Source: an uncultured Alistipes sp. (lineage in GTDB: Bacteria > Bacteroidota > Bacteroidia > Bacteroidales > Rikenellaceae). Taken from it: DNA of 64,000 bases. The DNA lies in assembly GCA_944321955.1 (NCBI GenBank), contig CALUNG010000005.1, forward strand, positions 62,001-126,000, in the 5' to 3' direction. Below are positions 1 to 8,617 of the stretch, one piece after another. A program made the position numbers and the translations under genes. The notes beneath the pieces are model-generated. The model saw nothing but the letters and a program-made list of their open reading frames with translations, made no database searches and was not told the origin of the DNA. Positions within the stretch are counted from its first letter, which is position 1. Each line of letters opens with the position of its first letter.

Positions 1-1743
1 CTCTACGACGTTTGATTCGCCCTGATAGCTGTCGAGGAACAGAACCTCCGACGGAGCGAAACGGTCGGCCTTCGTGAATGCGTTGTGTGCATTGTCGAGG
101 TTACCGGTCTTGAATGCATCGAACGAGAAGTAGATGTCGTTGTAGTCCCAACCGCCGTCGACGCAGGTCAGACGCATGTAGGGAGCGTTTTCGAAGCTGT
201 TCTGCGAGAAGATGTCATAGACGCTCTGCTTGAGGGCGAGCGGCCAGCTCTCCTGATACTTCGTCGTTCCGGCCATACCTTCGGTACCGGCAGCGATGGT
301 GAGGTGAATGGCGCGCCATACGGGGGTATTTCCGGTGAAGGTGTTGTCAACGACCTTCAGCGAGGGGAGCCACTGGTCCATACTGAAGGGGTTCATGTCG
401 GTGAAGAGACAGCCCTCGATTGTGAGGTTGTCGGAGCCGTTGCCGACATACATGCCCTTCCAGTATCCGGTGAACGAGCAGTCCTTTACGGTTACGTTGT
501 CGGTATTCTCATAGAACGAAACGGCCTCGGCGCGGCTTTCGGAGCCGGTGTATGAGAGGTCGACGTTGTCGAGCGTGACGTTCGAGCCCTTGATGTGCAG
601 TACGCGGTGCAGGTCCGATTCGACCTTCACGTTGCGCAGGGTTGCGCCCTCCTCGAGGTAGACGTACGAAGCGGCAACCGTCGAGCTGCAGCCGTCGAAA
701 GTTACGCCTGCGGGGATCGTAACGGGTTCGGTGAGGTTGAGGCCTCCGGCGAGGATCGTTTCGCCGCTCTTGGCGGCTGCGAGGGCCTCGGCGAGAGTGT
801 TGTAAACCGCGCCGGTCGAGGTGTTGAGGACACCGTCGAGATATACGGGCTGTTCGCCGTCGAATTCGGGAACGACCGTTACGTTGATGTCTGCCTTCTT
901 GGTGAGCAGGTTACCCGAAACGTTTGTGCGGTAGTTGCGCTGTACGGGGATGTTCGAGAACTCGTAGTCGGCAGCCACCTGAGCCTTGTTTGCATCGAGG
1001 AACGACATTGTGAAGTCGGTGAGGAACTGTTCGCCTTCGGGAGCGAATACGTAGTCGACGGTCAGTGAGCCGTCGGTACCGGCAAGAGCTACTGCATCGG
1101 CATAGGCCACGGCCGATGTGCTGCCGGTAAGTTCACCCGAGAGCAGGTCGATACCGGTGTACACGTTGTCGAATGCGATCTTCACCTTTGTGGGTACGAG
1201 CGTTGCGGCAGCCGCAGCAACCTCGGCCATGTCGAGGGTCTTGACGTTGAGCTGACCGAAGGGACGGCGGAGCTCGACGCTTACGGCCTTTGACTGGTCG
1301 GCAACGACCTGAGCCGTACCGAAGAATGCGTCGCGGGCGTCGTCGTTTCCGAGATAGTCGTCACCCTCGGCAAATGTTACGTTGCTGAAGTCGGCGGTGT
1401 TGTAGTGCAGGTCGCTCTTGAGATCGGCACCCTTCTTGTCGGCCCAGAAGACGAGGTCGTATGTCTCGCCCGTAACCAGACGTGCGGAGAAGGTGGCCTT
1501 GAGGTTCTGGACATCGGCATACTGACGTTCGCCGTAGAGTTTGCCGTCGAGGTAGATCTCCATGATGCAGCGGTCGACCGTTGTGCCGTCTCCTGCAACA
1601 CGGGTTTCGGCCATTTGGGCAGGCAGCGTAGTTGCTACCGTGACCTGAACATTACCATTGGTGGCGTCGAGCGACGTCTCCACCTTCTGGCAAGCCGTCA
1701 TCCCGAAAAGAAGCATGGCGGCTGAGAAAAGAATCTTTTTCAT
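1..1743 (-). CDS. Fimbrillin-like/beta-helix lipoprotein (3' end outside window)
   Basis: This gene begins at the ATG complement 1743 and stays open for 581 codons to the window edge, so its C-terminus is missing. A lipoprotein signal peptide ends at Cys18 (motif GMTAC). Residues ~30-293 form the module shared with the three following paralogs, with ETR at 46-48, GDGTTVDRCIM, LVFWADK, RRPFGQLNVKTLD and the closing strand PVQRNYRTNVSGNLLT. I believe this resembles the DUF6562/fimbrillin-like group, but that name is from memory. After residue ~300 the chain turns to Asn/Thr/Val-rich repeats such as NVTLDNVDLSYTG and NLTIEGCLF, typical of right-handed parallel beta-helices. It is the last gene seen in the fimbria-like run. 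Surface exposure is inferred; the ligand is unknown. Confidence 0.85.
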   Translation of the reverse strand, partial: MKKILFSAAMLLFGMTACQKVETSLDATNGNVQVTVATTLPAQMAETRVAGDGTTVDRCIMEIYLDGKLYGERQYADVQNLKATFSARLVTGETYDLVFWADKKGADLKSDLHYNTADFSNVTFAEGDDYLGNDDARDAFFGTAQVVADQSKAVSVELRRPFGQLNVKTLDMAEVAAAAATLVPTKVKIAFDNVYTGIDLLSGELTGSTSAVAYADAVALAGTDGSLTVDYVFAPEGEQFLTDFTMSFLDANKAQVAADYEFSNIPVQRNYRTNVSGNLLTKKADINVTVVPEFDGEQPVYLDGVLNTSTGAVYNTLAEALAAAKSGETILAGGLNLTEPVTIPAGVTFDGCSSTVAASYVYLEEGATLRNVKVESDLHRVLHIKGSNVTLDNVDLSYTGSESRAEAVSFYENTDNVTVKDCSFTGYWKGMYVGNGSDNLTIEGCLFTDMNPFSMDQWLPSLKVVDNTFTGNTPVWRAIHLTIAAGTEGMAGTTKYQESWPLALKQSVYDIFSQNSFENAPYMRLTCVDGGWDYNDIYFSFDAFKTGNLDNAHNAFTKADRFAPSEVLFLDSYQGESNVVE

Positions 1744-1773
1744 TAATGTTTTTTCGTTTTTGCTGACAGCATC

Positions 1774-1802
1774 CCCGTCCGCGAGAAGAATACGTGGACG
1801 GG
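1774..1802 (-). other. Intercistronic inverted repeat
   Basis: CCCGTCC (1774-1780) pairs with GGACGGG (1796-1802) across a 15-base loop in the spacer between two beta-helix lipoprotein genes. No T-run follows on the minus strand, so it is not a standard terminator. A role in processing or mRNA stability is possible. Confidence 0.4.
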
Positions 1803-1864
1803 AACGCATGATTCAGCGAGTTAATTTTTTTTGTCAGGGTTAGCAGTATTTCGTGTTCGGTGAA

Positions 1865-3700
1865 CTATTGGGCTATGCCGTTTACGACGATGTTCGAGCT
1901 GCCGTATGTTTCGGCACCGTTGAATACGCACTGGTCGTCGTATGTCAGCGTTACGCCGAGGCCTTCGCCCTGGTTTGCCCATGCATAGAGGGCGGGGAAT
2001 AACGAGGCGTACTCACCGGTGACCGTAAGTTTGGTGTTCTTGAGGTCGATGACGGTGGGGTACTGGTATGCGTTGCCGCCCTTGTTTCCGAGGGTCAGTG
2101 CTGCGACGTTGACCATGTTTCCGCTGCCCCAGTTACTCGAGTTGAAGTAGTTGGCAAACGATTCGGCCTCCTCTTCGCTGTTGTATTCACCGTCGGTGGT
2201 AAGGGTTATGGTCGTGTTGCTGACGTAAGCCGTACCGCCGCGCAGCATCATGCCCTGGGTATCGCCTTCGATGGTGCAGCCGTCGATGGTGAGCGAGCAT
2301 GGAACGTTGACGCAGACAGCGGTATTTGCCTTGAGCGTAGAGTTCTCGACGATCATCACCACGTTGTCGCCTGCCGAGGATGCGTTGGTCGAAAGGGCGT
2401 ATGCGCCGCAGTTGAGCGTGGAGTTGCGAACGATTACCGTCGAGTTGTCGACGCCCGTACCGGGGCCTATTCCCGAGCCGTTGGTGTTGAGCGTAACGCC
2501 ATCGAGGGTAACGGTGCCGTTTTCACCGGCATTGAAGATTGCATGTGTCGGTTTTTCCATGTTGTTGGCCTCGATCGTACCGTTCACGATTGAGAGAGTC
2601 GATTTCGTTGCGTCGATTGCGGTTCCTGCCTCGAAGGCGAGCTTGTGTCCGTCGAGGTCGATCGTCACCTCCTTGCCCTCTTCGATGTCGATCAGAGACT
2701 CTGCGGCCGTGAGGGTTATGTCGCCTGCGAGACGTGCGGCGCCGCCGGCGCTGATGACGTCGGCCAGGCCCTCCGAAGTCGATACTTCAACGGCATCGGC
2801 GTCGAAATCGATCTCCCCGTCGAAGTCGGGAACGACCGTAACGTTGATGTCGGCCTTCTTTGTAAGGAGGTTACCCGAGACGTTTGTACGGTAGTTGCGC
2901 TGTACGGGAATGTTCGTGAATTCGTAGTCGGCGGCAACCTGGGCCTTGTTTGCATCGAGGAACGACATGGTGAAGTCCGCGAGATACTGCTCGCCCTCGG
3001 CCTTGGGAGCGAATACGTAGTCGACGGTCAGTTCGCCATTTGTACCGGCGAGAGCCACTGCATCGACATAGGCAACGGCCTGGGTCGTTGCGGCAAGTTC
3101 ACCCGTTGTCAGGTCTATTTCGGTGGGGACGTTCTTGAAAGCCACCTTTACCATCTTGGGCTCGAGTGCGGGTGCTGCGGCCTTAACCTCGGCGAGGTCG
3201 AGGGTCTTGACGTTGAGCTGACCGAAGGGACGGCGGAGCGTCACGTCTACGGCCTTGGACTGGTCTGCAACGACCTGAGCCGAACCGAAGAATGCGTCGC
3301 GCGATTCGTCGTTACCGGCATAGTCGCCGATGAAAGCCACGTGTGCGAAGTCGGCGGTGTTGTAGTGCAGGTCGGACTTGATGTCGGTTCCGGCCTTGTC
3401 GGCCCAGAATACGAGGTTGTAGGTCTTGCCTGCGATCAGACGGGCCGAGAAGGTAGCCTTGAGGCCCTGCACCTGAGCGTACTGGTGTTCGCCGTAGAGT
3501 TCGCCGTCGAGATAGATCTGCATGATGCAACGGTCTACGGTAGTACCGTCACCTGCAACACGCGTCTCGAGCATCTGTGCGGGGAACGATGCGTTGACCG
3601 TGATTTGAACGTCGCCCGAAGCGGGGTCGAGCGATTCCGCCTTCTGGCATGCCGACATGCCGAAGAGGGCGATTGCTGCAAATAAAAACAGTCTTTTCAT
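1865..3700 (-). CDS. Fimbrillin-like/beta-helix lipoprotein, 611 aa
   Basis: A complete lipoprotein whose signal peptide ends at Cys18 (GMSAC). Residues ~30-293 are the shared fimbrillin-like module, with Thr46-Arg47 just before VAGDGT and the closing strand PVQRNYRTNVSGNLLT. Residues ~300-611 form a beta-helix-like region with short repeats such as GTVTLDGVTLNTNGSG, STVIVRNSTLNCGAYAL and CSLTIDGCTIEGDTQG. The C-terminus (YASLFPALYAWANQGEGLG) matches that of the paralog at 6663-8501, so these two also share their C-terminal fold; the gene at 3853-6522 carries a different one. The start is fixed by the MKRLFLF signal peptide. It was probably co-transcribed with its neighbours. Adhesion or pilus-tip function is inferred only. 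Confidence 0.9.
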   Translation of the reverse strand: MKRLFLFAAIALFGMSACQKAESLDPASGDVQITVNASFPAQMLETRVAGDGTTVDRCIMQIYLDGELYGEHQYAQVQGLKATFSARLIAGKTYNLVFWADKAGTDIKSDLHYNTADFAHVAFIGDYAGNDESRDAFFGSAQVVADQSKAVDVTLRRPFGQLNVKTLDLAEVKAAAPALEPKMVKVAFKNVPTEIDLTTGELAATTQAVAYVDAVALAGTNGELTVDYVFAPKAEGEQYLADFTMSFLDANKAQVAADYEFTNIPVQRNYRTNVSGNLLTKKADINVTVVPDFDGEIDFDADAVEVSTSEGLADVISAGGAARLAGDITLTAAESLIDIEEGKEVTIDLDGHKLAFEAGTAIDATKSTLSIVNGTIEANNMEKPTHAIFNAGENGTVTLDGVTLNTNGSGIGPGTGVDNSTVIVRNSTLNCGAYALSTNASSAGDNVVMIVENSTLKANTAVCVNVPCSLTIDGCTIEGDTQGMMLRGGTAYVSNTTITLTTDGEYNSEEEAESFANYFNSSNWGSGNMVNVAALTLGNKGGNAYQYPTVIDLKNTKLTVTGEYASLFPALYAWANQGEGLGVTLTYDDQCVFNGAETYGSSNIVVNGIAQ

Positions 3701-3806
3701 TTTTGTGTTTGTTTTTTGCCGGCTGAACCTTGCGTACGGATTTGGCTTCGATGCGCGGGGTTGCAGTCTGTCTAACGATTGTTTTGAGTTAAGTGTTTAT
3801 GTTGTA

Positions 3807-3834
3807 CCTGCAGGAGGGATCAGCCTCCTGCAGG
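3807..3834 (-). other. Perfect 11-bp hairpin between two paralogs
   Basis: CCTGCAGGAGG and CCTCCTGCAGG are perfect inverted copies separated by six bases, lying between the stop of the upstream gene (3853) and the start of the next (3700). There is no T-run after it on the minus strand. A transcript-stabilising or attenuating hairpin fits its place; no function is shown. Confidence 0.6.
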
Positions 3835-3852
3835 CAGTGTGTCTATGGATGT

Positions 3853-6522
3853 TTATTCAATTATGAGAGTACCCGAGCCTGTTGTGGACCATTGACGACC
3901 TACGGTCTTGTGTGTTTCGGTGAGGTCGCCCGTACGGTCTTCTCCGTTGAGGAATGTCGTCAGCTTGCCGGTGAACGAGCATCCGGAGAACTTTACCTGC
4001 GACTGGGTGTTGACCCATGTTCCGGCTATACCGCCGATCTCGAGCTGGTCGCCTTCGTCCTGGGCTCCGGTTAGTGTAACGTCGCCCGAGCACGAGCAGT
4101 TGGTGAAGGTATTGCCGTAGTGGATGTTTCCCGATATGCCGCCAACGTCGCATGTCGAACCGGTGACGTTGATGTTCGAGACGACGTTGGTTACATCTAT
4201 CGAGCCTTCGCCCATGAATCCCACGACACCTCCGACGTATGTACGGTAGATTCCGCTTTCGGCGTTGACATAGCTTTGGTCGTCGGCCTCGATCGTGAGG
4301 TTGGTGAGGTCTGCGTAGGCGTTATAGCCTAACATTCCGCCGACATAGACTCCTCCGTCGACCTTGATCGTACCCGTAAGCGTTATGTCGGAGAATTTCG
4401 AGGTATATGGAGTACCGGCAACGACGCCAACGTTCTGATAACCCTTTACTTCGGCATTATGGAACCTGAGGTTTTTGATTTCGCCCTGTTGCGTGTAGCC
4501 GAAGAATCCCACATCGTTCATGGAGGCGTTGCCGACCACGAGGTTGCTGATGGTGTGTCCGTTTCCGTCGAACGTGCCGTTGAATGATTTGCCGCTTCGG
4601 CCTATCGGGGTCCAGGTCTTGCCTGCAAGGTCGATGTCGCTGTCGAGTTTGAACACGACTTTCGAGAACGTGTTTCCGCCGTTGACGGCCGTGGCGAGGG
4701 CCTCGAGCTGTTCGCGTGTCGAGATGGTGTTTGCGGTATCGCCGTTCGATATTCTGACGGTACCTTTGCCCACGCGCTGTCCGCCCAGCAGGTCGCCGTA
4801 CTGCGAGAAGTGCGATGCGGCCATGTCGTCGAGGGCGTTGAGCGTAACGTTCACCACGCGGCAGTTGTCGATTACGACGACGTCGCTTGCCTGGTTGCCC
4901 TGGAAGCAGCCGATGAATTTGCTGACGGTACGGTCTTCGCGGGTCATGTAGGCGTTGATGACGGTATCCTCGACGGAGCAGCCGGTGAACGTGCAGGTCG
5001 ATCCGAAGAGCGAACCGAGATAACCGACCAGACCGCCGATCTGACCCGACTCACCCTCGACATACGAGGTGGTGACGCTTCCGCCCTTCACCGAGCAGTT
5101 AGTTGCCTCGATATGGTTCTCGGCCACGAAGCCGACCAGACCGCCGACCTTGTTTACACCCTCGACCGTGGAGTTTACGCTGTGTACGTTGTCGAGGATG
5201 ATCGTTCCGTAGGTACGGCCCATCAGTGCTCCGGCGTATGCGTTTCCGTTACCGTCGTTCACGGCCTTGACGTTTGCGTTCTCGATGGTGAGGTTGCGCA
5301 CCGTGACGCTGACGGCATCGCAGAAGAGGCCTGCGGACTGGGTATTCTTCTCGACCGAGTAGTTCGAGAGGGTGTATCCCTGACCTTCGAGTACGATGTT
5401 GCTTGCGCGCGTGATGGCGAGGGCATATCCGCCCATGTCTATGTCGTTTTCGATCTCCAGATATTTGATCTGGTTGTTTCCGGCGTTGAGCTGGTCGGCT
5501 ACCCAAGCCATTTCGGCGGGACTGTAGATGCAGTACACGTCGCGTACGGCGCCGTCGAACTCCTTGCTTACGGGAGTTACGGCCTTGAGCGACTCGCCGT
5601 CCCAGGGCTCGATCACGCCGCCGAAGTCGGGAACGACCGTAACGGTGATGTCTGCCTTCTTGGTCAGAAGGTTACCCGAAACGTTGGTGCGGTAGTTGCG
5701 CTGTACGGGGATGTTCGAGAACTCGTAGTCTGTTGCAACCGGGGTACCGGCATCGTCGAGGAACGACATTGTGAAGTTCACCAGACGCTGCTCGCCCTCG
5801 GCCTTGGGAGCGAATACGTAGTCGAACGTCAGTTCGCCTGCATTGTTCACGTTGTTTGCCGGAGCCACTGCATCGGCATAAGCTACTGCATCGGTATCGC
5901 CGGTAAGTTCACCGGTCAGCAGGTTGATTCCGGTCGGCACGTCGTCGAACGCGATCTTCACCTTTGCAGGTACGAGCGTGGGGGCTGCGGCCTTGACCTC
6001 GGCCATGTCGAGGGTCTTGACGTTGAGTTGTCCGAAGGGACGGCGCAGCTCGACGCTTACGGCCTTCGACTGGTCGGCAACGACCTGAGCCGTACCGAAG
6101 AAAGCGTCGCGGGCGTCGTCGTTTCCGAGATAGGCGTCACCCTCGGCAAATGTTACGTTGCTGAGGTCGGCGGTGTTGTAGTGCAGGTCGGTGTTGAGGT
6201 CTGCACCCATCTTGTCGGCCCAGAAGACGAGGTTGTAGCTCTTGCCTGCAACCAGACGTGCGGAGAAGCTGGCCTTGAGCGCGCTTACGGCCACGGTCTG
6301 GCGTTCGCCGTAGAGTTTGCCGTCGAGGTAGATCTCCATGATGCATCGGTCGGCTGTTGTGCCGTCGCCTGCAACACGTGTTTCGGCCATTCCGGCCGGA
6401 AGAGCAGCCGTGACGGTCAGCGTAGCCGTTCCGTCGGTTGCGGCACCTTCGAAGATGTCGGCTTTCTGACAGGCCGTCATGCCGAACATCGCCAGGGTTG
6501 CAAATAATAACAGTTTCTTCAT
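3853..6522 (-). CDS. Fimbrillin-like lipoprotein with GLUG/beta-helix tail, 889 aa
   Basis: The longest member of the array. The signal peptide ends at Cys18 (GMTAC), ETR is at 47-49, and the shared module runs to about residue 299 (PVQRNYRTNVSGNLLT, then VTVVPDF). The C-terminal ~590 residues differ from the other paralogs: they contain repeated GLUG-type units (VGGLVGFV, IGGLVGYL, VGGMLGYN, VGGVVGFM) and strands such as NCSVKGGSV and SGCSFTGKL. GLUG repeats are known from large bacterial adhesins and other cell-surface proteins and fold as a beta-helix. A surface adhesin presented by a fimbrillin-like base is the simplest reading. No peptidase or glycosidase motif was recognised. Confidence 0.9.
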   Translation of the reverse strand: MKKLLLFATLAMFGMTACQKADIFEGAATDGTATLTVTAALPAGMAETRVAGDGTTADRCIMEIYLDGKLYGERQTVAVSALKASFSARLVAGKSYNLVFWADKMGADLNTDLHYNTADLSNVTFAEGDAYLGNDDARDAFFGTAQVVADQSKAVSVELRRPFGQLNVKTLDMAEVKAAAPTLVPAKVKIAFDDVPTGINLLTGELTGDTDAVAYADAVAPANNVNNAGELTFDYVFAPKAEGEQRLVNFTMSFLDDAGTPVATDYEFSNIPVQRNYRTNVSGNLLTKKADITVTVVPDFGGVIEPWDGESLKAVTPVSKEFDGAVRDVYCIYSPAEMAWVADQLNAGNNQIKYLEIENDIDMGGYALAITRASNIVLEGQGYTLSNYSVEKNTQSAGLFCDAVSVTVRNLTIENANVKAVNDGNGNAYAGALMGRTYGTIILDNVHSVNSTVEGVNKVGGLVGFVAENHIEATNCSVKGGSVTTSYVEGESGQIGGLVGYLGSLFGSTCTFTGCSVEDTVINAYMTREDRTVSKFIGCFQGNQASDVVVIDNCRVVNVTLNALDDMAASHFSQYGDLLGGQRVGKGTVRISNGDTANTISTREQLEALATAVNGGNTFSKVVFKLDSDIDLAGKTWTPIGRSGKSFNGTFDGNGHTISNLVVGNASMNDVGFFGYTQQGEIKNLRFHNAEVKGYQNVGVVAGTPYTSKFSDITLTGTIKVDGGVYVGGMLGYNAYADLTNLTIEADDQSYVNAESGIYRTYVGGVVGFMGEGSIDVTNVVSNINVTGSTCDVGGISGNIHYGNTFTNCSCSGDVTLTGAQDEGDQLEIGGIAGTWVNTQSQVKFSGCSFTGKLTTFLNGEDRTGDLTETHKTVGRQWSTTGSGTLIIE

Positions 6523-6612
6523 TGTTTCAGGGTGTTTTTTTGAACCCCTCCCGCCTTTGCAGGCAGGAAGGGCCTTGGGTTTAATGTGTTATTTCGTGAG
6601 CGGCGAACCGTC

Positions 6613-6640
6613 GCGGCAAACCGTCCGTACGGTCTGCCGC
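6613..6640 (-). other. Intercistronic hairpin
   Basis: GCGGCA pairs with TGCCGC and, after one A/C mismatch, ACCGT with ACGGT, around a four-base loop. It lies in the spacer between the 618-codon and 889-codon lipoprotein genes and has no T-run, so it looks like an RNA structure within the operon rather than a terminator. Confidence 0.5.
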
Positions 6641-6662
6641 CACGGCTTGCAGCCTGTTTCCG

Positions 6663-8501
6663 CTACTGCTCTACGCCGTTAACGACGATGTTCTTGCTGC
6701 CGTAGGTTATGCCGCCCGTGAAGGTGCACTGCTCGTCGTAGTTGATCGTCACGCCGAGACCTTCACCCTGGTTGGCCCATACGTACATTGCCGGGAAGAG
6801 CGAAGCATAGCTTCCGGTGGTCTCTACGGTGGTATTCTTCAGGTTGAGGACGGTGGGGTACTGATACGAGCCTTCTCCCTTGTTGCCGGCGGTGATTGCG
6901 GCGAGGTTGACCATGTTGCCGGTTCCCCAGTCGCTCGTCAGGAACGCATTGGCGAACTCTTCGGCATTGGCCTGGCCGGTGAAGCTTGCGTCTGTATCGA
7001 ACGTGAAGGTGCTGTTGCTTACGTTGGCCGTACCGCCACGCAGGATCATGCCCTGCATGAGGGCCGTGATCTGGCAATCGTCTATGGTAAGGTCACAGGG
7101 AACGTTTACGAGTACCGGAGTAAGGGCCTCGAGGGTCGAACCTTCGATCGTGATCTTGATGCCGGTGCCTACGGGGTTGGCTGCGATCGTCGAAACGGCA
7201 TAACAACCGCACTTGAGTGTCGAGTTCCTGATAGTGATTTCGGCGTTCGACACGTTCGAGGCGGTACCTATGCAAGAGGCCTCGCTCTCGAACTCAATGC
7301 CGTCGAGCGTGACCGAGTAGCCCGTACCGCAAACCAGCGCAGCGTCTTCCTCGGAATTCATCTTGGCAACGATCTTTCCGTTGCTGAATGTGATGTCATT
7401 TTGTATGTTGTATGCGCAGGTGTTGCCGTTTTCGTTTGCAAAGGTGAGCGTATGGCCGTTGAGATCGACAAAGATATCGTTGAACGCCATGATCATTTTC
7501 GAGGCTGGGATGGTAAGGTCCTCCTCAAGTTTTGCATTGCCGCCAACACTCAGGAAATTGTTGAACTCGAGGAGACTCAGCACCTCGGTGACAGGTTGGT
7601 TGATCGTACCGCCGAAGTTGGGAACTACGGTAACGTTGATGTCGGCCTTCTTGGTAAGGAGGTTACCCGATACGTTGGTGCGGTAGTTGCGCTGTACGGG
7701 TATCGACGAGAAGTCGTACGCCCCGGCCACTTCCGCGCCGTTCTCGTCGAGGAACGACATTGTGAAGTCTGCGAGGAACTGCTCGGTGCCTGCGGGAGCG
7801 AGCACATAGTCGAACGAGAGATGTCCTTCGGCGTCGACAACGGCAGCCGCATCGGCATAAGCTACGGCGCTCTTTGCGTCGGTGAGCTCACCTGTGAGGA
7901 GGTTTATGGCGGTGGGAACCGATTTGAACTCGATCTTCACCTTCTTGGGTTCGAGAGCCGGAGCTGCGGCCTTCACCTCTGCGAGGTCGAGTGTCTTGAC
8001 GTTGAGCTGACCGAAGGGACGCTTCAGTTCGACGTTTACGGCCTGTGACTTGTCGGAGATGACCTGAGCCGTTCCGAAGAATGCGTCGCGGGCGTCGTCG
8101 TTTCCGAGATAGGCGTCATCCTCGACGAACGTTACGTTGCTGAGGTCGGCGGTGTTGTAGTGCGGGTCGGTCTTGAGATCCGTACCCATCTTGTCGGCCC
8201 AGAATACGAGGTCGTAGGTCTTGCCTGCAACCAGACGTGCCGAGAAGGTAGCCTTGAGACCCTGCACCTGAGCGTACTGGCGTTCGCCGTAGGGCTGGTT
8301 GTCGAGATAGATCTGCATGATGCAACGGTCTACGGTCGTGCCGTCGCCTGCAACACGCGTTTCGTCAAGTTGTGCCGGGAGTGCAGCCGTTACGGTCACC
8401 GTTGCCGTCCCGTCGTTTGTTCCGTTTTCCAGAACATCTGTCTTTTGGCATGCCGTCATGCCAAGCGCGAACATTGTCGCGAGAAAGAGTAATTTCTTCA
8501 T
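6663..8501 (-). CDS. Fimbrillin-like/beta-helix lipoprotein, 612 aa
   Basis: Start chosen at the ATG complement 8501 (MKKLLFLATMF), because it gives a normal signal peptide ending at Cys18 (GMTAC); an upstream in-frame ATG at 8519 would add six residues. Residues ~32-295 are the shared fimbrillin-like module with ETR at 47-49. The C-terminal half has short beta-strand repeats (YSVTLDGIEFES, AEITIRNSTLKCGCYA, CDLTIDDCQITALMQG) and ends with the same YASLFPAMYVWANQGEGLG block as the gene at 1865-3700, so those two look like the most closely related pair. A surface-exposed, beta-helix-tipped lipoprotein is inferred. Confidence 0.9.
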   Translation of the reverse strand: MKKLLFLATMFALGMTACQKTDVLENGTNDGTATVTVTAALPAQLDETRVAGDGTTVDRCIMQIYLDNQPYGERQYAQVQGLKATFSARLVAGKTYDLVFWADKMGTDLKTDPHYNTADLSNVTFVEDDAYLGNDDARDAFFGTAQVISDKSQAVNVELKRPFGQLNVKTLDLAEVKAAAPALEPKKVKIEFKSVPTAINLLTGELTDAKSAVAYADAAAVVDAEGHLSFDYVLAPAGTEQFLADFTMSFLDENGAEVAGAYDFSSIPVQRNYRTNVSGNLLTKKADINVTVVPNFGGTINQPVTEVLSLLEFNNFLSVGGNAKLEEDLTIPASKMIMAFNDIFVDLNGHTLTFANENGNTCAYNIQNDITFSNGKIVAKMNSEEDAALVCGTGYSVTLDGIEFESEASCIGTASNVSNAEITIRNSTLKCGCYAVSTIAANPVGTGIKITIEGSTLEALTPVLVNVPCDLTIDDCQITALMQGMILRGGTANVSNSTFTFDTDASFTGQANAEEFANAFLTSDWGTGNMVNLAAITAGNKGEGSYQYPTVLNLKNTTVETTGSYASLFPAMYVWANQGEGLGVTINYDEQCTFTGGITYGSKNIVVNGVEQ

Positions 8502-8617
8502 GGTTTTTGGGTGTTTCAAGGAGAAACTTTTCGGGGGTTTCTTCTTCGGATTATTATTTGTTTATCTGTTGTATTATTTATATGTTGTATGTTTCGTTCG
8601 GGTTGCGGTGTGTTGTT

